Part shown: positions 53,479 to 61,155 of the stretch, piece after piece
Position numbering within the stretch: the stretch's first letter is position 1
Layout: every line of letters begins with the position of its first letter
NCBI RefSeq assembly: GCF_001439685.1
Contig: NZ_JYLH01000002.1
Coordinates: 124,001-188,000, forward strand
Direction of reading: 5' to 3'
Length of the DNA stretch: 64,000 nucleotides
Origin: Pseudomonas libanensis
Lineage (GTDB): Bacteria > Pseudomonadota > Gammaproteobacteria > Pseudomonadales > Pseudomonadaceae
Made by a program: the position numbers and the translations under genes
Notes under the pieces: model-generated
Told to the model about the DNA's origin: nothing
What the model saw: only the letters and a program-made list of their open reading frames with translations
Databases searched by the model: none

Positions 53479-54291
53479 ATGAACTTGACCACTCCCCCTA
53501 CCCGTACCGTGCTGTGGGGCGCCGCCGCCTTGATGGCCTGCACGCTCGCGACCCCGGCACAGGCGGCCGACGCCAGCCCGGCAGCCGACAAGACCACCGC
53601 CACCCTGGGCCTTGGCATGGGGGTCATGCCGCGCTACATGGGCGCCGACCGCTACCGCGCGCTTGTGCTGCCGATGTTCAGCATCCAGCACGGCGTGCTG
53701 TTCGCCGATACCACCCGTGGTCTGGGCCTGCAATTTCAATCCGACAGCGGCTTTGGCGCCAGCGCGGCGATCAACTACGACCTGGGTCGCAAGGAGAAGG
53801 ACAGCACCAGCCGCCCGGGTGACCGCGAGCTGAACGGCATGGGCGATGTCAACGGCGCCACCGTCGCCGACTTCACCCTCAGCCAGCAACTGCTTGACTG
53901 GCTGTCGGTCAGCGGCGAAGCCGAACTGCGCATGGCCGGCGAGCACCGTGGCAACCGCTACCGCTTTGGCCTGGAAGGCATCCTGGTGCATACCGACACC
54001 GACACCCTGGCCCTGGACATCGACGCCCATGCCGGCGATGGCCGCTACAACCAGACCTTCTTCGGCGTTACCCAGGCACAAAGCCAGCGTTCGCTCTATG
54101 GAAAATACAGCGCCGATGCCGGGATCTACGCCTACTCCGCCGCCTTGAACTGGCAGCACAGTCTGGACGCGCACTGGTCGACGCTGGTCAGCCTGACGCT
54201 GACCCAGTACGCCGACCAGGCCCGTAACAGCCCGCTGGTCCGGCGTGAGAGCGCCGGCCTGGGCATGTTCGCCATCAACTACACCTTCTGA
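53479..54291 (+). CDS. MipA/OmpV-family outer membrane protein
   Basis: Outer membrane beta-barrel protein of 270 residues. GAAAGGG lies upstream of the ATG. A signal peptide (about 1-29, ending in AQAA) is followed by TATLGLGMGVMPRYMGADRY, the usual start of MipA/OmpV proteins. Alternating strands continue to the terminal Phe (MFAINYTF). It precedes an alginate-lyase-like gene by 16 bases, so the two are probably transcribed together, and it is divergent from a two-component system. Confidence 0.87.
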   Translation: MNLTTPPTRTVLWGAAALMACTLATPAQAADASPAADKTTATLGLGMGVMPRYMGADRYRALVLPMFSIQHGVLFADTTRGLGLQFQSDSGFGASAAINYDLGRKEKDSTSRPGDRELNGMGDVNGATVADFTLSQQLLDWLSVSGEAELRMAGEHRGNRYRFGLEGILVHTDTDTLALDIDAHAGDGRYNQTFFGVTQAQSQRSLYGKYSADAGIYAYSAALNWQHSLDAHWSTLVSLTLTQYADQARNSPLVRRESAGLGMFAINYTF

Positions 54292-54307
54292 TAACGAGGC
54301 GCCAGGC

Positions 54308-55525
54308 ATGCAGGGTTTTGCTCAATTGTTCCGTCCTTGGGGCCGTCTCCTGCTGCTCGGCGCGCTATCGCTGGGTATCGGTGCTCAAGCCTGCGCGTTC
54401 GTCCACCCGGGCCTGTTGCAGACCGAGGAGGATTTCATACGCATCCGCGAAAAACTGGCCAACCATAACCAGCCGTGGCTGGCCGGCTGGCAGAAGCTGA
54501 TCGCCAACCGGCACGCATCCCTGGCCTGGAACCCGAGCCCGGTCGCGGTGGTGTATCGGGGGGCGGATGGTCGACATCCGGAAAACTACGCGAGGTTATT
54601 CAACGACGCTGCCGCCGCGTACGCCTTGGCCCTGCGCTGGCAACTTTCGGGTGATCCGGCGTATGCCGACAAAGCCGTAGCGATGTTGAACCAATGGTCC
54701 ACCACCCTGACGGCGATTGAAGGCACATCGGACCGTTTCCTGGCAGCCGGTTTGTATGGTTATCAACTCGCCAATGCCGCAGAGTTGCTGCGCGGTTATT
54801 CAAAGTGGACGACTGCGGACTTTCACCAGTTCCAGCGCATGATGCTCACGGTCTTCTACCCGATGAACCATGATTTCCTGGTACGTCACAATAACGCGCT
54901 GGTCGACCACTATTGGGCGAACTGGGATCTGGCCAACATGAACTCGATGCTGGCGATTGGCGTACTGACCGACCGCCGCGATATCTATGATGAAGCGGTC
55001 AACTACTTCAAACATGGCGCTGGCAACGGTGCCATTGAACACGTGGTCTGGAAGCTCTACGGCAATGGTCTCGGTCAAGTCCAGGAGAGCGGGCGTGACC
55101 AGACGCATACACTGCTCGACATCGCCTTGCTCGGGAGTTTCTGCCAAATGGCCTGGAGCCAGGGTGACGACCTGTTCGGTTACCAGAACAACCGCGTGCT
55201 ACAAGGCGCCGAGTACGTGGCCAAGTACAACCTGGGCCACGACGTGCCATTCACCCCCTTTATCAACAACGGTTTCAAGCAAACCGTTATCTCGCCAGAA
55301 CATCGCGGCGACATCCGTCCGATCTGGGAACTGCTCTACAACCACTACGTCGTGCTTAAAGGCCTCAAGGCGCCCAACGTGAAAGCCTTCGCGCAGAAGG
55401 TCCAGGTGGAAGGTGGTGGCGGGGATTACGGGCCGAACAGCGGTGGCTACGATCAGTTGGGGTATGGAACCTTGCTGTATTCGTTGGGGGAATACGGGCT
55501 GTCCAACACTGAGCTGATGCCGTGA
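54308..55525 (+). CDS. Alginate lyase family protein
   Basis: Exported polysaccharide lyase-like protein of 405 residues from the ATG at 54308. A signal peptide of about 30 residues ends near QACAF. The mature part begins HPGLLQTEEDFIRIREKL and carries NNALVDHYWANWDLANM, the region with the catalytic His and Asn of the alginate lyase fold (PF05426), and later an aromatic GGYDQLGYGTLLYSL. It follows the MipA gene closely. The substrate could be alginate or another uronate polymer; pseudomonads also use such enzymes in polymer export. Confidence 0.82.
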   Translation: MQGFAQLFRPWGRLLLLGALSLGIGAQACAFVHPGLLQTEEDFIRIREKLANHNQPWLAGWQKLIANRHASLAWNPSPVAVVYRGADGRHPENYARLFNDAAAAYALALRWQLSGDPAYADKAVAMLNQWSTTLTAIEGTSDRFLAAGLYGYQLANAAELLRGYSKWTTADFHQFQRMMLTVFYPMNHDFLVRHNNALVDHYWANWDLANMNSMLAIGVLTDRRDIYDEAVNYFKHGAGNGAIEHVVWKLYGNGLGQVQESGRDQTHTLLDIALLGSFCQMAWSQGDDLFGYQNNRVLQGAEYVAKYNLGHDVPFTPFINNGFKQTVISPEHRGDIRPIWELLYNHYVVLKGLKAPNVKAFAQKVQVEGGGGDYGPNSGGYDQLGYGTLLYSLGEYGLSNTELMP

Positions 55526-55541
55526 AGGTCTCAGTGCGCCC

Positions 55542-56435
55542 CTACGTCACTTCCTGACGCGGGGCGCGGCCCAGCGACCAACCGAAGTTCATGCCCGCAG
55601 CCGCCAGCAGGATGGCGCTCCCACCGAGCACTTGCAGGACGCTGAGCGGATGCGCGAAGGCAACCCAGTCGACCAGGATGGCCACGATCGGATAGATGAA
55701 TGACAGAGCCCCTACCAGCGCCGTGGGGATTTTCTGAATGGCGCTGTACAGCAAGGTGGACATGAGCCCGGTATGAACCACGCCGATAATGATCAGGTAC
55801 GTCCAGGCGTTCTCCACCGTCTCGACCCTGCCCACGTCCACGAACGGGGACAGGACCAGCGCACCGACCACCATCTGGATCAGCACGATCAGGTGCGCGG
55901 GCAGGTCCTTGAGGCGTTTGGTGATCGCAGCCGCCACCGCGTAGAAGAAGGCTGAAGCCAGGGCCAGGCAGACGCCCAGCACGTAGTCGGCACCCGTGGC
56001 CTGCCCACTGCCTTTGGCGGATACGATCAGCGTCAGGCCGGCGAAGGCCAACAGCAGCCAGCCGACCTTGGCGGCGCTGAGGCGTTCGGCAAAAAACACT
56101 GCACCCAGGCCCACCAGCATGAACGGCTGGACGTGGTAGACCACCGTGGCAATGGCGATGGAGGAGTGTTTGTAGGCACTGAACAGCAGCACCCAGTTGA
56201 GGATCAGCGCCAGCCCGCCCAGGCACACCAGTATGAACTGCCGCAGGCTGATCACGGAGCGGCGCAGCACGCCGAGCACGAGGCACGCCACCAGCATCGC
56301 CATGGCGCCGAACAGGCAACGCCAGAACACCACGGCCTCAGGACTTTGCCCCGACATGATGACGAACCAGCCCACTGTGCCGGAGATCACCATGGCCGAG
56401 ATCATTTCGAGGGTCCCGCGGGTTTGCGACTTCAT
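55542..56435 (-). CDS. EamA-family (DMT) transporter
   Basis: Inner membrane exporter of about 297 residues with ten hydrophobic segments in two EamA halves. I use the ATG at 56435; a GTG just before it is also possible. Patterns such as TVVYHVQPFMLVGLGAVFF (end of the first half) and ALVGALSFIYPIVAILVDW (second half) are typical. It is divergent from an XRE-cupin regulator, a pair often seen together in proteobacteria. Amino acids or related metabolites are likely substrates. Confidence 0.87.
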   Translation of the reverse strand: MKSQTRGTLEMISAMVISGTVGWFVIMSGQSPEAVVFWRCLFGAMAMLVACLVLGVLRRSVISLRQFILVCLGGLALILNWVLLFSAYKHSSIAIATVVYHVQPFMLVGLGAVFFAERLSAAKVGWLLLAFAGLTLIVSAKGSGQATGADYVLGVCLALASAFFYAVAAAITKRLKDLPAHLIVLIQMVVGALVLSPFVDVGRVETVENAWTYLIIIGVVHTGLMSTLLYSAIQKIPTALVGALSFIYPIVAILVDWVAFAHPLSVLQVLGGSAILLAAAGMNFGWSLGRAPRQEVT

Positions 56436-56587
56436 CACTCACTGCTTCCTTGCTCTCGACATTGCCGTAACCTAAGGCGCCATAAACAGCCCGGCTGAAA
56501 AGGCCAACTTTATAATGAACTATTGGACGGTATACTGAACAAGGCATCTAATAGCGTCAACTCATTTTAGGGTGTTTTATAGAACGA

Positions 56588-57169
56588 ATGACCGACATAA
56601 CGAACGCCGTCACGGTAAAAAACCCCAGCCGAATCGACCTGCTGGCACTCTCAATCAAACGCGAACGCCTGGCTGCCGGGCTTTCATTGACCGAATTGGC
56701 GAAGCGCGCCGGGGTGGCCAAGTCGACGTTGTCTCAACTGGAATCGGGTATCGGTAACCCCAGCATCGAGACCTTATGGGCGCTGGCGATGGCAATGGGT
56801 TTGCAAGTCACCCGGTTCTTCGAGCAACCCCAGCAGACGCTGCGGGTGATCCGCGCCAACGAGGGCATGACCGCCTATGCCGAGACGGCCAATTACGCAG
56901 CGACACTGCTTGCTGATTGCCCTGCGGGGGTACAGCGCGACATCTACCGGCTGAAGGTGCAGCCCGGCGAAGTGCAGCTGTCTCAGCCTCACCCTTCGGG
57001 CACCATAGAGCACGTGGTGCTGTGCAGTGGCAGCGCCCATATAGGCCCGGCAAGCGGGCCTGTGCTGCTGAACGCTGGCGACTACATCAGCTACCTGGCA
57101 AATGTGCCGCATGTGTTCGAAGCACTCGAGGCGGATACCACGGCGGTGATGGTAATAGAGCATTCCTGA
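56588..57169 (+). CDS. XRE-family regulator with C-terminal cupin domain
   Basis: Regulator of 193 residues. The N-terminal helix-turn-helix reads GLSLTELAKRAGVAKSTLSQ, followed by LESGIGNPSIETLWALA. The C-terminal part (about 95-190) is a single cupin domain for a small ligand (QPGEVQLSQPHPSGTIEH, then NAGDYISYLANVPHVF). It probably represses or activates the divergent EamA transporter gene when its ligand is present. Confidence 0.88.
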   Translation: MTDITNAVTVKNPSRIDLLALSIKRERLAAGLSLTELAKRAGVAKSTLSQLESGIGNPSIETLWALAMAMGLQVTRFFEQPQQTLRVIRANEGMTAYAETANYAATLLADCPAGVQRDIYRLKVQPGEVQLSQPHPSGTIEHVVLCSGSAHIGPASGPVLLNAGDYISYLANVPHVFEALEADTTAVMVIEHS

Positions 57170-57231
57170 GAAGGAGGCCCTGGAACCGGCGGGGCTGCGC
57201 GGCTTGGGCACCAGCACAGCCCCTGCCAGGC

Positions 57232-57858
57232 TTATTTGCCTGTGGTCAGCGCGTTGTAGCTGGTGAACAGGTTGCGGTAGTCCGGGATGTGGTTGGAGAA
57301 CAACGTTCCCAGGCCTTCAATATCATTGCGCCAGTCGCGGTGCAGCTCACAGGCCAGGCCGAACCAGGTCATCAGTTGCGCGCCATTGGCCGACATGCGG
57401 GCCCAGGCCGATTGCTGGGTCAGTTCATTGAAGGTACCGGAGGCGTCGGTGACCACAAATACCTCGAAGCCTTCCGCCAGGGCTGACAGGGCCGGAAACG
57501 CCACGCACACTTCAGTCACGACGCCAGCGATGATCAGTTGCTTCTTGCCGGTGGCCTTGATGGCCTTGACGAAGTCTTCGTTGTCCCAGGCGTTGATCTG
57601 GCCGGGCCGGGCGATGTAGGGCGCATCCGGGAACAATGCCTTGAGCTCAGGCACCAGCGGGCCGTTGGGACCGGTTTCGAAACTGGTGGTGAGGATGGTC
57701 GGCAATTTGAAGTACTTGGCCAAGTCAGCCAGGGCCAGCACGTTGTTCTTGAATTTGTCCGGGTCGATGTCGCGAACCAGCGACAGCAAGCCAGCCTGGT
57801 GGTCGACCAACAGCACGGCGGCGTTGTCTTTGTCCAAGCGAACGTAAGGTGTAGACAT
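57232..57858 (-). CDS. Isochorismatase-like hydrolase (YcaC-type), copy 1
   Basis: Cysteine hydrolase of 208 residues from the ATG at 57858 (AGGAG upstream). The catalytic Asp19 (AVLLVDHQAGL) and Cys118 (VVTEVCVAFPAL) are present, with the YcaC-type INAWDNEDF segment between them. The exact substrate is unknown. It resembles the next gene closely and follows it on the same strand after 65 bases, so it looks like a duplicate pair. Confidence 0.87.
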   Translation of the reverse strand: MSTPYVRLDKDNAAVLLVDHQAGLLSLVRDIDPDKFKNNVLALADLAKYFKLPTILTTSFETGPNGPLVPELKALFPDAPYIARPGQINAWDNEDFVKAIKATGKKQLIIAGVVTEVCVAFPALSALAEGFEVFVVTDASGTFNELTQQSAWARMSANGAQLMTWFGLACELHRDWRNDIEGLGTLFSNHIPDYRNLFTSYNALTTGK

Positions 57859-57922
57859 CATGATGCTCCTGATAAAAGGGGTGCCCATCGAAATGTGCGC
57901 ACCGTAAAGAACCCAGCGTGTT

Positions 57923-58612
57923 TTACTTGCGTTGTGAGTCTAGTGCTTCGTGGTTGTTTGCCACTTCCTGGGCCTTGATGTAGCTCTCGATCAAAAGCTG
58001 GTAGTGCGGCATGGCCTGGGTATAGACATTCGCCCACGCCTGGGCATCCGGGCGGTTCCATGAACCTTGCAGCTCTGACAGCGTGCCCATGATGTCAATC
58101 GGCACCACCCCGGCTTGTGCCAGGCGCGCCACGGTCAGGTCTGTGGCTAAGCGTGAGTGGTTGCCCGAAGCGTCCACTACGGCGAATACCTTGTAGCCTT
58201 CATGCACCGCTGCAATGGACGGAAAAGCCAGGCAAACGCTGGTCAGGGTGCCGGCGATCACCAGGGTTTTCTTGCCGGTGGCTTTGACGGCGGCGTGGAA
58301 CTCAGGATTATCCCAGGCATTGATTTCACCACGGCGGGCGACGTATTGGGCGTGCGGCGCGGCTTCGTGGATTTCCGGAATCAGCGGGCCGTTGGGGCCT
58401 TGGGGCACAGAAGCGGTGGTGATGACCGGAATGTTCAGCAAGGTCGCCGCCTTGGCCAACGCGATGGCATTGGCACGCAGTTGAGGCACTTCGATGTCCT
58501 TGACGATCTGGAACAGACCGCTCTGGTGGTCGATCAGCAGCATGGCTGTATCGGCAGCGTCAATGGTTGGCTTTTGCCCATTAAAGTTTGCTGTGTTACC
58601 TGATGCGCTCAT
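57923..58612 (-). CDS. Isochorismatase-like hydrolase (YcaC-type), copy 2
   Basis: Second cysteine hydrolase, 229 residues, with an N-terminal extension of about nine residues. Asp28 ([12 protein letters not shown]) and Cys127 ([12 protein letters not shown]) form the active site, with INAWDNPEF between. It is divergent from the LysR gene at 58713, about 100 bases away, which likely controls both copies. Confidence 0.87.
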   Translation of the reverse strand: MSASGNTANFNGQKPTIDAADTAMLLIDHQSGLFQIVKDIEVPQLRANAIALAKAATLLNIPVITTASVPQGPNGPLIPEIHEAAPHAQYVARRGEINAWDNPEFHAAVKATGKKTLVIAGTLTSVCLAFPSIAAVHEGYKVFAVVDASGNHSRLATDLTVARLAQAGVVPIDIMGTLSELQGSWNRPDAQAWANVYTQAMPHYQLLIESYIKAQEVANNHEALDSQRK

Positions 58613-58712
58613 TGGTATGTCCTCTTACGTGGAGGGGCCACCTTAGTCACCACACTGGCCGTTCGGTAGTGGCTGAATTAAGCTTCACCATCTCAAAATT
58701 GGAACGCTGCCG

Positions 58713-59630
58713 ATGTTCGACCTGAACGAACTCTTCCTTTATGCCAAGGTTGTCGAACATGGCGGCTTTGCCGCAGCCGGTCGTGCCCTCGACCTGCCGA
58801 AGTCGACCTTGAGCCGCAGGGTCGGCCAACTCGAAGCAAGGCTGGGGGCGCGTCTGATACAACGTTCCACACGCCAGTTCCAGGTCACCGATATCGGCCA
58901 GGCTTATTACCGGCATTGTGTTGCGATGATTGCCGAGGCGGAGTCGGCCGAGGACGTGATTGCACTCAACAAGTCAGAGCCGCGCGGGGTCATTCGCTTG
59001 AGTTGCACCACTGCACTGCTCAACCACTGGGTAGCGCCGATGCTCGCCCAATTCATGGCGCAGTGCCCGAGCGTCGAACTCAATGTAAAAAGCTTCAACC
59101 GCAAGGTCGATGTGATCAGCGAGGGCTATGACCTGGCACTGAGCCTGTGCTTTCCACCGTTGGAAAGCAGTGAGCTGGTCATGAAGGTACTGGGCAAAAG
59201 CCCCCAGGTACTGGTGGCCAGCGCAACGTTCCTGCAGGCGCATGCCCTGCCCTTGCAACCTGCTGACATCGCCGGGCTGCCCACTATCAATTGGGGCAAC
59301 CCGACGGCGCAGTACCTGTGGGAGTTGGACGGCCCCCAAGGCGCGACGGCGCAGGTGCAGCACACACCGCGGTTGGTCAGCGATGACATGTCGACCCTGA
59401 AAAACGCTGCACTGCGCGGTGTCGGCATTGCCAATCTGCCGATCGCCGTCGTGGCCGATGAGATCGCCGATGGACGCCTGATTGCGTTGCTGCCTGAGTG
59501 GCAGCCCACCGAAGGTGTGATTACCGTCGTCTTTGCGTCCAGGCGTGGGCTGATGCCGTCGGTGCGGTCCTTGATTGATTTTCTGGGCGAGGCGTTCGAT
59601 GCAGCAGACTCAGTCAAGTCCGGCTCTTGA
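58713..59630 (+). CDS. LysR-family regulator
   Basis: DNA-binding regulator of 305 residues. The helix-turn-helix reads GGFAAAGRALDLPKSTLSRR near the N-terminus, and the remainder matches the CrgA/AaeR-like branch (VSDDMSTLKNAALRGVGIAN). It is divergent from the two isochorismatase-like genes and so probably their regulator. It lies about 270 bases upstream of mexE; control of the efflux genes is less likely. Confidence 0.88.
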   Translation: MFDLNELFLYAKVVEHGGFAAAGRALDLPKSTLSRRVGQLEARLGARLIQRSTRQFQVTDIGQAYYRHCVAMIAEAESAEDVIALNKSEPRGVIRLSCTTALLNHWVAPMLAQFMAQCPSVELNVKSFNRKVDVISEGYDLALSLCFPPLESSELVMKVLGKSPQVLVASATFLQAHALPLQPADIAGLPTINWGNPTAQYLWELDGPQGATAQVQHTPRLVSDDMSTLKNAALRGVGIANLPIAVVADEIADGRLIALLPEWQPTEGVITVVFASRRGLMPSVRSLIDFLGEAFDAADSVKSGS

Positions 59631-59798
59631 GCTTGCTCCACAACCGCACCCGCTCCATTCTCAACGTTGGCGCGCAGAAAAGCGGAAGACCAAAGGCCGC
59701 AAAGGTTCCTTGCACGCTTGGCAATAGTCTTTTGTCATCACGCCTATTGATAGCACCCTAACGAAACCCCCATGCTAGAGGGCTAAGTACGCGCTTAT

Positions 59799-59813
59799 AT
59801 CATTCCGAATGAT
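59799..59813. promoter_or_regulatory. Palindrome upstream of the efflux operon
   Basis: ATCATT and AATGAT form six-base arms around CCG, 85 bases before the mexE start. This could be a repressor or activator site of the efflux operon. It does not fit the known MexT box as I recall it. Confidence 0.35.
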
Positions 59814-59898
59814 AGTTACCTTTGCTTCATTCGATTCGTGACATACCGCCTCGCCGCGCATGATCCGCCCATCTCAAATACATTGGCGGATGCACCTC

Positions 59899-61140
59899 AT
59901 GGAACAGTCACTCAAACATTTGCGCTTCCCCTTGGCGATCCTTGCCGTGGTGGTGATGAGCGCGTGCGGCAAGACCCCGGATCAAGCGGCCGCCATGCCC
60001 CCGGCCAAGGTCAGCGTAGCCAAGGTACTGGAGCAGCCGGTCAACGAGTGGGACGAATTCACCGGGCGCCTCGAGGCGCCGGAAACCGTGCAGATTCGCC
60101 CTCGGGTCTCGGGCCAGATTGACCAAGTCGCTTTTACCGAAGGCGCTTTGGTCAAGAAAGGCGACCTGTTGTTCCAGATCGACCCTCGCCCCTTCCAGGC
60201 GGAAGTGCGTCGTCTCGAAGCCCAACTCGCGCAAACCAAGGCGGCCGCCACCCGCAGTGAAAACGAAGCGCAGCGCGGCGAACGCCTGCGCCAGAGCAAT
60301 GCGATTTCCGCCGAACTGGCCGACTCGCGCACCACCGCCGCCCAGGAAGCCCGCGCCGCCATGGCCGGGATCCAGGCGCAGCTGGACCTGGCCAGGCTGA
60401 ACCTGAGCTTTACCCGCGTCACTTCGCCCATCAGCGGTCGCGTCAGCCGCGCGGAAATCACCGCCGGCAACCTGGTCACCGCCGATACCACCACCCTGAC
60501 CAGCGTGGTCTCCACCGACAAGGTCTACGCCTACTTCGACGCCGATGAGCGTGTGTTCCTCAAGTACACCGAACTGGCCCGCCAGGGCCGTCGTGGCGCA
60601 ACCACCCCGGTGTACCTGGGCCTGTCGAATGAAACCGGCAACCCGCACCTGGGCCAGATGAACTTCGTCGACAACCAGGTCAACCCGGCTACGGGCACCA
60701 TCCGCGGCCGTGCGGTGTTCGACAACAGCAAGGGTGAGTACACCCCCGGCCTGTATGCGCGCTTGAAGCTGGTCGGCAGCGGCACCTACTCCGCCGTGCT
60801 GATCAACGACGAAGCCGTCGGCACGGACCTGGGCAAGAAGTTCGTGCTGGTGATGGAAGGCGACAAGCCGGCTTACCGGGCGGTAGAGCTGGGGCCGAAG
60901 ATCGAAGGCCTGCGCATTGTGCGCAGCGGCCTGAACAAGGACGACACCGTTATCGTCAAGGGCCTGCAGCGCGTGCGCCCGGGTTCGCCGGTCGCGCCGG
61001 AAACCATCCCGATGGCCAGCAAGGAAACCCTCGCCGCCTTGGCCCAACAACGACAAGCGCTTGAAGCCAGCAACCTGGAGCAAGTGGCGCCGGACAAACC
61101 CGCGCCCAAGCTCGCCAGTGTCGCGACTTCACGCGATTAA
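59899..61140 (+). CDS. mexE: RND efflux periplasmic adaptor (MexE-like)
   Basis: Periplasmic adaptor of a tripartite RND pump, 413 residues from the ATG at 59899 (MEQSLKHLRFPLAIL). A lipoprotein signal is visible (VVVMSAC, Cys23 is the lipid site). The lipoyl halves, coiled coil (about 95-170) and beta-barrel (LGQMNFVDNQVNPATGTIRG) follow the MexE pattern closely. It lies 15 bases upstream of mexF. MexEF-type pumps expel chloramphenicol, quinolones and signalling molecules in related species; the outer membrane partner is beyond the window. Confidence 0.92.
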   Translation: MEQSLKHLRFPLAILAVVVMSACGKTPDQAAAMPPAKVSVAKVLEQPVNEWDEFTGRLEAPETVQIRPRVSGQIDQVAFTEGALVKKGDLLFQIDPRPFQAEVRRLEAQLAQTKAAATRSENEAQRGERLRQSNAISAELADSRTTAAQEARAAMAGIQAQLDLARLNLSFTRVTSPISGRVSRAEITAGNLVTADTTTLTSVVSTDKVYAYFDADERVFLKYTELARQGRRGATTPVYLGLSNETGNPHLGQMNFVDNQVNPATGTIRGRAVFDNSKGEYTPGLYARLKLVGSGTYSAVLINDEAVGTDLGKKFVLVMEGDKPAYRAVELGPKIEGLRIVRSGLNKDDTVIVKGLQRVRPGSPVAPETIPMASKETLAALAQQRQALEASNLEQVAPDKPAPKLASVATSRD

Positions 61141-61155
61141 GGGATACGACTCAAG

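Noticed and set aside
59908..61083. Minus-strand ORF of 391 codons opposite mexE
   Set aside because: mexE is clear on the plus strand; the antisense protein has no recognisable features.
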